Of a DNA stretch of 36,528 nucleotides, positions 22,486 to 30,031 are shown piece after piece. Made by a program: the position numbers and the translations under genes. The stretch's first letter is position 1. Each line of letters starts with the position of its first letter. The stretch is from a virus, in the IMG/VR virus record IMGVR_UViG_3300031885_000059, positions 1-36,528 of that record; one strand, written 5' to 3'. The notes beneath the pieces were generated by a model. That model did no database searches and was not told the origin of the DNA. It worked only from the letters and a program-made list of their open reading frames with translations.

Positions 22486-22735
22486 CGTTCTGCGTTGCGG
22501 CTGGCTGCTCGCCAGCTTCCGGCGGCCGCCACTCAGGCGGGTCCCAGTGGTCCACCGTCTCAGGCCGGCCGAGCACGTACTTGATGCCCCGGCGGATGAA
22601 CGGGTTGCCACTCAGGCGTCCCGTGTCCTCTTCGCTTGTGCCCATGATGGCGAGAAGCCGGTAGCCATGCTCCAGGTACAGGTTGGCCTTGCTCCGCCGG
22701 CATTCGGCCACTTCCACGATGTCCCCTAGCTCCAT
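22463..22735 (-). CDS. Hypothetical small beta protein
   Basis: 90 residues. MELGDIVEVAECRRSKANLYLEHGYRLL looks like a short beta-barrel of the type seen in many small phage proteins with a GYRLL strand, followed by IKYVLGRPETVDHWDP and a Glu/Pro tail. Starts 2 nt after the upstream stop. Not recognised. Confidence 0.72.
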   Translation of the reverse strand: MELGDIVEVAECRRSKANLYLEHGYRLLAIMGTSEEDTGRLSGNPFIRRGIKYVLGRPETVDHWDPPEWRPPEAGEQPAATQNDEAPATG

Positions 22736-22737
22736 TG

Positions 22738-22956
22738 TTATCCGCCTCCCTCCGGCCCAGCAGTCGGGGCTGGCGGGCCCGCCTCTGCCTCAGCGATTAG
22801 CTCTAGGAGCACGTCAGCCGGAACACCTCTCGCCAAGTACTCCTTTGCCTTCGACAAGATGTGGTACGAACGAACTAGAGACTCGTGAAGCCCTTTATGT
22901 CCGTCCTGCATGCACTCCACACCTGTAGGCGTCGCCGCAATCTCCGACCATCGCAT
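22738..22956 (-). CDS. Hypothetical small helical protein
   Basis: 72 residues with an AAGGAGGG ribosome-binding site. HESLVRSYHILSKAKEYLARG and VLLELIAEAEAG suggest two helices, and the tail is Gly/Pro-rich. Not recognised. Confidence 0.7.
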   Translation of the reverse strand: MRWSEIAATPTGVECMQDGHKGLHESLVRSYHILSKAKEYLARGVPADVLLELIAEAEAGPPAPTAGPEGGG

Positions 22957-22974
22957 CGTCCCCTTGCCCTCCTT

Positions 22975-24762
22975 TCAGCTCAATCCTTCTGGCCACAGAA
23001 TGTCCGCCGCCTTCACCATCCCTCGTCCTGGGTACTCGATGGCGCCCAGGGTTCGCAGGCGGCCCAGGTTGTTAAAGTAGCCGCCGCTCGTGGGCGATAC
23101 GCCCAACTGGACGGCCAGATCGTCTTTCTGCACGGCCTCGGGGTACATCTCGATCAAGGCTCTGAGGATTGCGCTCTGCGCGCGTGGCAGGATTCGACAC
23201 CAGGACTCGTGGAGCTCGGCCACGCCGGTGATCGGCTCCACAGGCCCGGCCGCCTCACGACCGCCGGGGGTCAGGGAGACGTAGCTGGGCTGGGGGTAGT
23301 CGACCAGGCCAAGGCTGCGGAGCCGGCCGAGGTTATTGAAGTAGCCGCCGCTGGTCGGGGACGCGCAGGCGTGCACCGCCACCATGTTCTTGTGGACCTG
23401 GCTGATGCCGAGCGGCTCGAAGGCAGCCAGGACATCCAGGATGCGCTGCTGTGGCCGCGAGAGGGCATCCTCCTGATTCGTCGCAGGGAACGGAGCGGGT
23501 GCCGGCGACCCGGCCACCGATGGCTGCCGTGCCAGCGCTGCGGGCTTAGGGGGAGGGGGAGGAGGCGGCTGAGGTGTCGGAGGGGGAGCCTTCTCATTCC
23601 CTTTGACGACCCGCAACGGCGGTCCGTCCAACGCCCGGCGCCATGCCTCCGACGCCGCGCGGAAGGCCTCCAGGACAGCATCACCGGCCGAACGCAGGGC
23701 TTGAAAGCGACGTTCCCAGCCCGATACGCTGGACCGCAACAAAGCCAGCTCGCCCTCGTGACCGCACGAAGCGGGCTTCTGGCGCTGCAACCTGGCGATC
23801 TCCCGTTCGAGTTCGGATATCTGCTTCCTCAGGAGCCGCGGGTCTTCTCGCTGAGCCCGCTCCACCGCGCCCGCCAGTCGGGTTCGGAGCGCCTCCAGGT
23901 CTACAGGCGCCATCTGCTTGGGCGCGCGCCGGACCTCGCCGACCTTGGGAGTGGCCGACGAGTCGAAGGTCTTTCGACTCCTCACCCGTACTCGCTCGAA
24001 CACCTCCAGCCAGCCAGGCGACCAGAACCAGCCAGTCCCAATGGGCAAGGACGGCAGCGAGGTCATCATCACCTCGCGCTCTTCGGGGGTGCCATGCACC
24101 TTGACCCAGGCATCAACCGCGTCCCGGTCCTGGGGCGCGATGGTCCTCAGCGCCACCAGTACTTCGGCCTGCGTCAGGACATCCTTGTTTAGGACGGCAG
24201 AGCGCTGCGAAATCAGTGTGACGCCGATGCCCCTGGCCCTGCCGCGACGCACCAGGTCCTCGACCGCGCCGAGCATCCGCTCCTGGCCGTGCATAGGGCG
24301 CTGGGCCGCAAAGGCGTCGGCTTCGTCTAGGAACAGATGCAGGGGTTCTCTGTTGCGGTGATAGAGGCGCTCGCAGAAGTCGGTCATGAAGCGCGTCTGC
24401 TCGCCCTTCCTGAACAGCGACAGGTCCAGCACAAGGGACAGGCGCTCGTCCACGACCAGATCGGCCACCAGCTCGCCGCTGGCCAACTCCAGGGGAAGGT
24501 CGCCGTGACTCCCGCCGAGCACGATGATGGGCAAGCCCGGCCCCCGGCCATCAGCAGCGGCGCGAAGTCCCCACCAAACTCCGATTGGATCCGCAACTAC
24601 TACGTGGAGACCAGCGCCCAACATCTCTTCGGCCATGACGCTGGCGGCGTAGGTTTTACCGACCCCCCTCTTGGCGAGGATAGCGAAGGTCTGCGTGACC
24701 GCCTCCGTCGGCAAGGAGAAGGCGGCACCAGCCGCCGTAGTGCCGATCAGCAGACCAGACAC
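22975..24762 (-). CDS. HerA/FtsK-like ATPase with duplicated winged helix
   Basis: 595 residues from GTG 24762. Walker A AKRGVGKTY at 30-38, Walker B LHLFLDEAD at 141-149 and ISQRSAVLNKDVLTQAEVLVALRT after it place it in the HerA/DUF87 pumping-ATPase group. A coiled coil (about 280-335) and a poly-proline linker (about 390-410) lead to two winged-helix repeats, each with SPTSGGYFNNLGRLR and a following YP. It may translocate or resect DNA with a nuclease; no NurA is seen here, though the Mre11 gene is 8 kb upstream. It overlaps its upstream neighbour by 16 nt. Confidence 0.88.
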   Translation of the reverse strand: MSGLLIGTTAAGAAFSLPTEAVTQTFAILAKRGVGKTYAASVMAEEMLGAGLHVVVADPIGVWWGLRAAADGRGPGLPIIVLGGSHGDLPLELASGELVADLVVDERLSLVLDLSLFRKGEQTRFMTDFCERLYHRNREPLHLFLDEADAFAAQRPMHGQERMLGAVEDLVRRGRARGIGVTLISQRSAVLNKDVLTQAEVLVALRTIAPQDRDAVDAWVKVHGTPEEREVMMTSLPSLPIGTGWFWSPGWLEVFERVRVRSRKTFDSSATPKVGEVRRAPKQMAPVDLEALRTRLAGAVERAQREDPRLLRKQISELEREIARLQRQKPASCGHEGELALLRSSVSGWERRFQALRSAGDAVLEAFRAASEAWRRALDGPPLRVVKGNEKAPPPTPQPPPPPPPKPAALARQPSVAGSPAPAPFPATNQEDALSRPQQRILDVLAAFEPLGISQVHKNMVAVHACASPTSGGYFNNLGRLRSLGLVDYPQPSYVSLTPGGREAAGPVEPITGVAELHESWCRILPRAQSAILRALIEMYPEAVQKDDLAVQLGVSPTSGGYFNNLGRLRTLGAIEYPGRGMVKAADILWPEGLS

Positions 24763-24935
24763 GGGTCATCCTCCACCAAGTGGCGCTCCGTCCATTCGTC
24801 CCGCCAAGTCGGCGTCTCAGCCAGGAACGTTCTCTCCGCGCCGCAGTGACGGCACTGGCCGTGCAGCTCGCCATCCTTGGCCGGTGGCGATTCTATAATC
24901 CACCAGTGCACACAGACCGCGACCGCCGTCTCCAT
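24747..24935 (-). CDS. Small zinc-ribbon protein
   Basis: 62 residues starting METAVAVCVHWW with AGGAGGG upstream. CVHWWIIESPP, CRHCGAERTF and the terminal CLVC give a four-cysteine ribbon. An upstream in-frame ATG (24977) lies upstream of the mapped transcription start and is excluded. First gene after a family B promoter, followed by the HerA-like ATPase. Confidence 0.82.
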   Translation of the reverse strand: METAVAVCVHWWIIESPPAKDGELHGQCRHCGAERTFLAETPTWRDEWTERHLVEDDPCLVC

Positions 24936-24957
24936 CGGTTCCCTCCTGTCAGTGCGG

Positions 24958-24987
24958 ACTTTAGCATTTTGCTGCACAAAAGGTCAA
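24958..24987 (-). promoter_or_regulatory. Promoter, family B (HerA operon)
   Basis: TTGACC (24982-24987), 18-nt spacer and TAAAGT (24958-24963) preceded by TGC. The spacer contains TTGTGCAG (24972-24979), shared with two other promoters. Predicted start near 24951. Confidence 0.8.
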
Positions 24988-24992
24988 GGGAC

Positions 24993-25166
24993 TTAGTGGA
25001 CCGCCGGATAGTCGCTGCCAGGGTAGCCAGGCAGTGCTAGAAACGCGGCCACCTCACGGCAGCCCTCACAGCCCGCAGGGTCCAGGGGATGGTTCTTGTA
25101 CATCAGGTGGCGCAGAGCTTGCATCAGTGCCTCTTCCCTCCTTGAGTAGCCGGGGGTGCAACTCAC
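24993..25166 (-). CDS. Hypothetical small protein
   Basis: 57 residues from GTG 25166 (GTGA overlap, GGAGG 5 nt upstream). MQALRHLMYKNHPLDPAGCEGC carries a CxxC pair, followed by a hydrophobic VAAFLALPG. An internal ATG at 25124 is an alternative start. Not recognised. Confidence 0.6.
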   Translation of the reverse strand: MSCTPGYSRREEALMQALRHLMYKNHPLDPAGCEGCREVAAFLALPGYPGSDYPAVH

Positions 25167-25528
25167 CGGCACCTCCAGGCGCACAGCGGCGCGTACCAGT
25201 CGGGCCCCGTCACCGGCCGGCCGTAGGGGAAGCCGCTGCAAGCCGCGGGCCGCTCATCGTAGCGCGTGCAAGTCCCCGTACCGTCCGCCTCCCGCCGGAA
25301 GCGCCGACATCGGTAGACGTGCACCCCGTCGCGCTTCCCCAGGTATGTCAGGTCGAGGAACCAGACAAGCGTCAGCTCACTCACCCTAACGGCCTGCCCG
25401 TCCCACTTGCCCTCGCGCACCGCCAGCACGAGATCCAGCGGCCGCCGCAGGATGATTTGCTGGCAGCAGTCGCCGCAGCGATTACAGGTGATCCCCACCT
25501 GTGGGCTCTCGGAGGCGACGTCGATCAC
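25163..25528 (-). CDS. CxxCxxCC metal-chelating protein (YkgJ/UPF0153-like)
   Basis: 121 residues. CNRCGDCCQQIIL (15-27) is the signature; RCRRFRREADGTGTC, YDERPAACSGFPY and a final CAWRC supply further cysteines in the order of the family. Such proteins are presumed to bind zinc or an iron-sulfur cluster, and their role is unsettled. ATGA overlap with the upstream gene. Confidence 0.88.
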   Translation of the reverse strand: MIDVASESPQVGITCNRCGDCCQQIILRRPLDLVLAVREGKWDGQAVRVSELTLVWFLDLTYLGKRDGVHVYRCRRFRREADGTGTCTRYDERPAACSGFPYGRPVTGPDWYAPLCAWRCR

Positions 25529-25773
25529 AGTTGGTCCTCCAGCATCGGCACCTCACGCGCCAGGTCACGCTGCGCATCAAGCACAGCGCTCAGCGTCGGC
25601 ACCAGGTCCTCCGTCCAGGCATCGTAGATATCCTGCAGCACAGAGATCAACGTCTCCGCCCGCTCAGGCAAGTCGTCCATCTCCGGACCCCGGCCGCGCT
25701 CCACTCGGTTCCACTGGTCAAGCTGGTTGCGGGCCCGCTCCATCGCCGCTTTCATTCTTCCGCTTGGTGCCAT
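25525..25773 (-). CDS. Hypothetical helical protein
   Basis: 82 residues with GAGGAGGAG as ribosome-binding site. Helical and acidic: RAETLISVLQDIYDAW, VPTLSAVLDAQRDLA. Could be a small structural or assembly factor. Not recognised. Confidence 0.78.
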   Translation of the reverse strand: MAPSGRMKAAMERARNQLDQWNRVERGRGPEMDDLPERAETLISVLQDIYDAWTEDLVPTLSAVLDAQRDLAREVPMLEDQL

Positions 25774-25804
25774 GTCTCCTCCTCGGCCCGGCGGGCCTGC
25801 TCGA

Positions 25805-25969
25805 TCACGCGACCCTCCGGTCGGCGGCCAGTTGCAGTAGGTCGCCAGAGCGTAGACTGTCAGTGGCGCGCTTCGTCCTGCGGGCAGCCATCCTCGCTGC
25901 TCGACGGGCGCGCTGGTCTTTCTGGATCGCCGCTATCCTGCGCTGGTGCCCCTTATCGGGCTGTTTCAC
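25805..25969 (-). CDS. Very basic small protein
   Basis: 54 residues from GTG 25969 (GTGA overlap with the ribbon-helix-helix stop). Arg/Ala-rich: HQRRIAAIQKDQRARRAARM, ending LLQLAADRRVA. A continuous basic helix is likely, suggesting nucleic-acid binding. Supported chiefly by coupling to its neighbours. Confidence 0.55.
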   Translation of the reverse strand: MKQPDKGHQRRIAAIQKDQRARRAARMAARRTKRATDSLRSGDLLQLAADRRVA

Positions 25970-26190
25970 GACTGGCGTCCGTTCTCCAGGTCCTCTCCTG
26001 TGTCAACGGCAGCCGGGTCCAGCAGCTCGTTGCGCCTCGCCTGCGGGTCGTAGCGTCCCAGGGCCTCCTCCACGAGGCGGCGGAGGGCTTCCGTGCGGTT
26101 CGTCTCCCAATCGACGGCCAGGTAGTCGATCATCTTGACGAGCCTCGATGGGAGCCACACGTGGACGGCTTTGTCGCCTTTACGCGGCAC
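25966..26190 (-). CDS. Ribbon-helix-helix regulator
   Basis: 74 residues from GTG 26190 with GGAGG 6 nt upstream. DKAVHVWLPSRLVKMIDYLA, then NRTEALRRLVEEALG match an Arc/CopG ribbon-helix-helix: one DNA-contacting strand and two helices. No toxin partner is evident next to it, so it is more likely a transcription regulator. The tail is acidic. Confidence 0.8.
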   Translation of the reverse strand: MPRKGDKAVHVWLPSRLVKMIDYLAVDWETNRTEALRRLVEEALGRYDPQARRNELLDPAAVDTGEDLENGRQS

Positions 26191-26881
26191 TGGCCACCTC
26201 CATCTGCAGTAGGGAGTCGAAGGCCGAAAGGCGTTCTGTGAGCCGCTCGACCTCCTCCCTCTCACCAGCCAGGTCAAGCTCGAGCTTGCCTGCGCGCTCC
26301 CTGGAGTAGGTCAGGTTGGACTCCAGCCGCTCCCGTTCATCCTTCAGGTAGCGGAGCTTGTGCCCAAGACCGTCATTGGCGCACAGGAAGCAGGCAGGAG
26401 CCTCCGGCTCACGGACCGTCTCGCCGGCGAACGTGCGGACGAGGCCAGCGGTTATCCACGGGTTGCCCAGGACGAAGTGCGGACCCTGGCCGTTGGCGAC
26501 GTGGTATAGCTCGCAGCACTTGTCGATTGCGGCTCGGGAAGCCCGGATGTTCGGATGGCTTTGCGCGATGTGTCCGTTGAAAGGAACATGATTCCCTTCG
26601 CCCTCGGAGGGGTCGCGAACCTGAACGTGCCATGCGTCCACGCGGGCATCCTCGTCGACGACCCCAACCGCAGCCCGGGTCGCCGACAGGTCGCGCCACA
26701 CCCACTCGATGCCCTCGTGAGACGGGAGAGACAGCCCGAGGGCGATGGGCTGGTCCGCGTTGACGAAGGCGAGGTCGAACTCACCATCATCAGGCAGCCA
26801 CAAGCCATCGGCATAGCGCAGCCAGTGGCCAGAGCCCTCCAGCGGGCGGAAGAGGTAGGTCTGCCCGTAGTGTCCTGTCAC
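26180..26881 (-). CDS. Hypothetical protein with C-terminal coiled coil
   Basis: 233 residues, ATGA overlap upstream. The N-terminal part is alpha-beta (LFRPLEGSGHWLRYADGLWL). A CFLCANDG pair at about 165 is followed by a 60-residue coiled coil (KLRYLKDERERLESNL..., ELDLAGEREEVERLTERL). The CxxC plus coiled coil resembles zinc-linked dimerisation but no family is recognised. Confidence 0.75.
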   Translation of the reverse strand: MTGHYGQTYLFRPLEGSGHWLRYADGLWLPDDGEFDLAFVNADQPIALGLSLPSHEGIEWVWRDLSATRAAVGVVDEDARVDAWHVQVRDPSEGEGNHVPFNGHIAQSHPNIRASRAAIDKCCELYHVANGQGPHFVLGNPWITAGLVRTFAGETVREPEAPACFLCANDGLGHKLRYLKDERERLESNLTYSRERAGKLELDLAGEREEVERLTERLSAFDSLLQMEVASAA

Positions 26882-27132
26882 GATGCCCTCTCTTTCAGTT
26901 GCGTGACCTTCTTGGCGAGGTCAGCGCGCAACTTCTCCCAGGCGACACGGCCGTTCTCGAGCAGGCCGTCCATCTCCTCCTGAGTCGTTTCCGCCGTCAC
27001 GCCCGACATCGAGACGAAGGCGCCGGCGGAATTGTAATTTCCCAGATTGACCTTCATCTCCACCGAAAGGGACAGCGACGGCCCCTGCTTCGACTCCAAC
27101 ACCTCTCCTGGTAGCTCGTCTGTCCGTGCCAT
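26878..27132 (-). CDS. Conserved phage hypothetical protein
   Basis: 84 residues. KVNLGNYNSAGAFVSMSGV followed by TTQEEMDGLLENGRVAWEKL is a pattern that recurs in phage genomes near recombination genes, but no biochemical role is known to me. It precedes a RusA gene on the other side of a 30-nt gap in reading direction. Confidence 0.75.
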   Translation of the reverse strand: MARTDELPGEVLESKQGPSLSLSVEMKVNLGNYNSAGAFVSMSGVTAETTQEEMDGLLENGRVAWEKLRADLAKKVTQLKERAS

Positions 27133-27162
27133 TAGCTCACCTCCAAGAATTCCGAAGATTCA

Positions 27163-27615
27163 TCAGGCGCGCCGCGCCTCCACGGGGAAAAGGCTTGCTG
27201 CCTCCAGCGTCTCCACGGCTATTCCCACGCCAGCCCCGTCACCGTAGCGCTTGTCCATGATGACGCTGGCGATCTGTGCATCGTCTCGGTACACGATGCC
27301 AGTCAAGGCGTCGCCCACGAGGCGGAATAGCTTGTCGATATCGGGCTTTTTGTCCTTCCAGGCTGGCGGTCGGCGCTTCGGGGCCGAGCCCGGGAGCGGG
27401 AAGACGAAGACGAGCCAGAGCCGAACCGGACCTTCGAGCGGCGGCCCCTGCCACTCGTTCTGCACGACCCACTGGATCGCGCGCTCCCAGGTCCGCATCT
27501 TCGGAGCGTTCTGGTCGAAGATGAGCGGTCGTTGATGTGCCTTGCTCCAGATAGCACGCTTCGAGCCCTTCGGCTGGGGCAAGCCCTTCACCCATACGCT
27601 AAACGGCAGCGTCAT
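27163..27615 (-). CDS. rusA: RusA-like Holliday junction resolvase
   Basis: 150 residues from ATG 27615 (GGAGGG upstream; an earlier ATG 27627 is less likely). LPQPKGSKRAIW at the N-terminus, DIDKLFRLVGDALTG (92-106) and YRDDAQI (109-115) hold the conserved Asp and Lys residues that bind metal and cut junctions. It resolves branched recombination intermediates before packaging and would work downstream of the Mre11/Rad50-type proteins. Confidence 0.9.
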   Translation of the reverse strand: MTLPFSVWVKGLPQPKGSKRAIWSKAHQRPLIFDQNAPKMRTWERAIQWVVQNEWQGPPLEGPVRLWLVFVFPLPGSAPKRRPPAWKDKKPDIDKLFRLVGDALTGIVYRDDAQIASVIMDKRYGDGAGVGIAVETLEAASLFPVEARRA

Positions 27616-27814
27616 CCGACCCTCCACGTCGCCTTGGAGGACGCAGCGCCAGCGGCGCCGACTGGATGGGGTGTCCCGTATGCCAGCGCCGACACTGCCT
27701 GCAAAGATAGGCCGTCAGCCAGCCACGCTGGCCCTCTCGCATCAGCTGCCTCGCAGCACGTCTAGCCGCCTCCTGGCTCTCGTAGACCGTCCGCTGGCAC
27801 CCGTTCCGCTTCAT
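27599..27814 (-). CDS. Small zinc-finger protein (CxxC...WHxGH)
   Basis: 71 residues. YLCRQCRRWHTGHP gives Cys, Cys, His, His in the compact order common in small phage proteins; a basic helix precedes it (ESQEAARRAARQLMREG). ATGA overlap with the upstream small gene, 17-nt overlap with RusA. Confidence 0.8.
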   Translation of the reverse strand: MKRNGCQRTVYESQEAARRAARQLMREGQRGWLTAYLCRQCRRWHTGHPIQSAPLALRPPRRRGGSDDAAV

Positions 27815-27969
27815 GCCGCCTCTCTCAGGGTGACCATCAGCCTGAGGCCGCGCCTCGTGGAACGGTGCCTGCGCCGGTGGAGGAGGGCCTTCCAGAATGC
27901 GGCCCGGCCTGGCTTCCGGTTGTGGGGTTCTATCACGAGACCGCGCTCCCTCGCGTCGTGTGCTTTCAC
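27811..27969 (-). CDS. Small basic protein
   Basis: 52 residues from GTG 27969, 6 nt after the upstream stop, with its own stop in an ATGA overlap. Begins VKAHDARERGLVIEPHNRKP, contains many Arg. The overlap and the exact fit between two genes support it; its composition does not. Confidence 0.55.
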   Translation of the reverse strand: MKAHDARERGLVIEPHNRKPGRAAFWKALLHRRRHRSTRRGLRLMVTLREAA

Positions 27970-27975
27970 GGCGGC

Positions 27976-28488
27976 TCACGCTCGGTAGCCCCGCGGCGGA
28001 AGGCTGTCGTAGAAGAGAACGGCAGCCAGCGCCAATCCTCCAAGGAGGACGCCCAGGACGGCCTCGCCGATTAGCAAAGCGCCCACGGAGGCAAGCCCCA
28101 GCAGGCAGGCCGGCACCATGTCGGCTAAGCCGCCGCCAGCTAGGGGTACCCTGCCCGCTCCGTAGCAGGCCGGGCAGGGCTTCGTGCACTCCTCCGCAAC
28201 GTCGGCCAGCCCGACCTCGAACAGGGTCTCATCACCAATCCGGAAGCAGATCGTGCTGCCGTCCAGGATCGCGTCGGCCGCTTGTGCGGCCGTGATGGGA
28301 GCGAAGTCCGCACGCTCTCCCATCGCCGCGACGAGGCTGTCCAGGTTCAGGTCGTCCTCCGGCTGGAATCCGTAGTCGGCGAAGAAAGCCAATAACGCTG
28401 TTCTGGGGTCGTTCGCCTCGATGTCGTGGAGGATGTCGTGCCAACTGTCCTCACGGACGGACTGCTTGTAGCTCACGCTGAATTTCAT
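27976..28488 (-). CDS. Hypothetical protein with C-terminal membrane segments
   Basis: 170 residues, start in a TGATG overlap. The N-terminal domain (about 1-105) is soluble, CPACYGAGRVPLAGGG gives one CxxC motif, and two hydrophobic stretches follow (MVPACLLGLASVGALLIGEA and VLGVLLGGLALAAVLFY). It probably anchors a cytoplasmic domain in the membrane. Not recognised. Confidence 0.75.
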   Translation of the reverse strand: MKFSVSYKQSVREDSWHDILHDIEANDPRTALLAFFADYGFQPEDDLNLDSLVAAMGERADFAPITAAQAADAILDGSTICFRIGDETLFEVGLADVAEECTKPCPACYGAGRVPLAGGGLADMVPACLLGLASVGALLIGEAVLGVLLGGLALAAVLFYDSLPPRGYRA

Positions 28489-28586
28489 CAGAAGCCTCCC
28501 CTTCCCGCCCTGTGAACGATCAGGGCCAACATGACCAACTGCGCAGCGAACAGAGGGAGGATGACCGCCAACTCACGGGCAGACAT
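28488..28586 (-). CDS. 32-residue single-pass membrane peptide
   Basis: MSARELAVILPLFAAQLVML then ALIVHRAGRGGF: one transmembrane helix and a short basic tail. The stop overlaps the next start (TGATG) and the start lies inside the upstream gene. The small size and position next to another membrane protein are consistent with a real gene. Confidence 0.6.
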   Translation of the reverse strand: MSARELAVILPLFAAQLVMLALIVHRAGRGGF

Positions 28587-28812
28587 GGTCGGTTCCGTTC
28601 GACATAGCGACGCTGCGCCACAAAAGCCCCACGTGCTCGTTACAGCTCGCACCCGTCAAGTAGCCGATGTCGTAGGCCAGCCAGACGCTCGTCCGGTCGC
28701 ACCAGTCACAGGGTAGGCTGCTGCAGCCATCCTCCACGCGCTGCACGTTGATGAAGTTGCGCCTGCGGTTGCTCCTCTCGACGGAGGGGACCCCAACCAT
28801 GCCGAGGCTCAT
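28573..28812 (-). CDS. Small zinc-site protein
   Basis: 79 residues, ATGA overlap. CSSLPCDWCDRTSVWLAYD, then SCNEHVGL gives CxxxxCxxC and CxxH, a probable treble-clef zinc site, as in small phage proteins. Not recognised further. Confidence 0.75.
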   Translation of the reverse strand: MSLGMVGVPSVERSNRRRNFINVQRVEDGCSSLPCDWCDRTSVWLAYDIGYLTGASCNEHVGLLWRSVAMSNGTDHVCP

Positions 28813-29078
28813 GAGCGTTCCCTTTTGGCTGGCGCGAGCTTCACGCGGCAGACAGCGCAGCGGCCAGCCTTGCCCCGCTGGTGCTCCGGCTCAGGGATCG
28901 TATCCGGGCACCCGCGCTCGCTGTTCTGCCAGCAGCGCAGTTCGTGATCAACGGTGGCGTGGCTCGTCACCCGCTTGTAGTCATGGACGTGACCGCAGGG
29001 CCGGCAGCGCCCGGTTCCCCTGCAGCCAGGCCATACAGCGCGCACGTCGCCACGAAGCGCCTGGTCGTCATAGCTCAT
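28809..29078 (-). CDS. Small zinc-ribbon protein
   Basis: 89 residues starting MSYDDQALRG in an ATGA overlap. CRGTGRCRPCGHVHDY, ELRCWQNSERGC and CAVCRVKLAP give several Cys/His pairs. The fold is probably a zinc ribbon; role unknown. Confidence 0.78.
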   Translation of the reverse strand: MSYDDQALRGDVRAVWPGCRGTGRCRPCGHVHDYKRVTSHATVDHELRCWQNSERGCPDTIPEPEHQRGKAGRCAVCRVKLAPAKRERS

Positions 29079-29710
29079 GACCGTTCCTCCGGCCTGCGGT
29101 ACGCCAGCCCAAGCGCCGCGAAGATCTCCGTCTCCGTCCGCCACGCCAGCCGCTCTCCGCCCTTCATCACGCCGCTCTTCCGGAGCTCCAGCCCAAGCCG
29201 CTTCGCGCGCGACGCCATCTGCACGTTGTGACTCGCGCTCCCCGTCCGCCAGAGGAGAAGCATCGAGTACTGCCCCGGCTCGGCCAGGTACACCTCGACC
29301 TTGGCTCCCTGCCAGAGGAGAGTCACCGTCGCCGGCGCCGCATGCACCTCCTGTCCACCAGCGGCCTCCAAGACCTGCCCAAGCTCCTCGGGCGAGCACT
29401 CCGGCTGGATCACGATGTCGATATCCTTGACGAGCGGCTGCATCCGCCGGATGCTGCCGGCGATACTGGCCCACGCCACTTTGGGCTCAAGCACCGAGAG
29501 CACCTGCTCCGCCAGCCGCCGCGCTACGTCAAGCGCCAGCCTCTCGGGCTCCGGGGGGCGGTAAGTCTGCAGGTGCTTGCACGTCCTGGGGAATGTCCGG
29601 CAGTAGCGGAAGGCCGGGCAGGAGCACGTCAGGTTGCCCTGGGGCGTCCGGGTGATCTCATACGTCACGGTGGCCGTGGTCTGTGAAGGGATCGTCGCTA
29701 GGACCGGCAT
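29075..29710 (-). CDS. SWIM zinc finger + DNA polymerase X-like nucleotidyltransferase
   Basis: 211 residues from MPVLATIPSQ. Residues 29-46 are a SWIM finger (CSC...CKH). Residues 80-210 match the PolX palm and thumb: GSIRR at 85-89, KDIDIVI with metal-binding Asp96 and Asp98, VEV where the third carboxylate is Glu139 instead of Asp, TGSASHN (157-163) and EIFAALGLAYRRPEER at the end. The 8-kDa lyase domain and HhH motifs of full PolX are absent. It may fill or tail DNA gaps in repair, or add nucleotides to another substrate. Confidence 0.82.
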   Translation of the reverse strand: MPVLATIPSQTTATVTYEITRTPQGNLTCSCPAFRYCRTFPRTCKHLQTYRPPEPERLALDVARRLAEQVLSVLEPKVAWASIAGSIRRMQPLVKDIDIVIQPECSPEELGQVLEAAGGQEVHAAPATVTLLWQGAKVEVYLAEPGQYSMLLLWRTGSASHNVQMASRAKRLGLELRKSGVMKGGERLAWRTETEIFAALGLAYRRPEERS

Positions 29711-29913
29711 GGCTTCTGCTCCAGCAGGCAGCTCGCACCCAGCACCATCGTCTCGCGGTAGCGCCCGCCCCCAGCTCTCTTCCATAGGGCGATTCTGGCT
29801 ACAGGCTCACCGTAGAGTGCCAGCGTCTTCTCGTCCGCCTGAACTTCCTCCACCAACGCCCGGCTGCCCCTGAGCCTCGTGTAGACGATCTGCCCGACCT
29901 GCAGCCCCTCCAT
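29698..29913 (-). CDS. Small hypothetical protein, first gene of a promoter
   Basis: 71 residues starting MEGLQVGQIVYTRL with a GGAGACCAGGAG region upstream. An earlier in-frame ATG at 29949 overlaps the -10 box and so cannot be on the transcript. Beta-rich with a KTLALYGEPVARIALW segment. Not recognised. Confidence 0.75.
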   Translation of the reverse strand: MEGLQVGQIVYTRLRGSRALVEEVQADEKTLALYGEPVARIALWKRAGGGRYRETMVLGASCLLEQKPCRS

Positions 29914-29947
29914 CTCCTGGTCTCCTTCCTGTTTGGTTCCTATGTTC

Positions 29948-29976
29948 ATGGTAGCACCCTAACGCCTGTTTGTCAA
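29948..29976 (-). promoter_or_regulatory. Promoter, family A (PolX operon)
   Basis: TTGACA (29971-29976), 17-nt spacer and TACCAT (29948-29953) with TGC before it. Spacer text GGCGTTAGGGTGC matches the promoter at 14718-14746. Predicted start near 29941, leader about 28 nt. Confidence 0.82.
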
Positions 29977-30031
29977 TAGAACAGGGGTAGAACAGGAGGA
30001 ATTTGCCAAGGTTTTTTCGCCCGCGAACAGC

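Noticed and set aside
22885-24192. Plus-strand ORF of 435 codons
   Set aside because: Antisense to the HerA-like ATPase; composition is typical of a shadow frame.
25774-25807. 18-codon ORF (VIEQARRAEEE...) between two genes
   Set aside because: GTGA and ATGA overlaps exist, but it is too short to distinguish from chance.
29990-30031. Hairpin TTCGCCCGCGAA with a T-run as terminator
   Set aside because: The T-run lies on the plus strand, so it cannot end the minus-strand genes around it.
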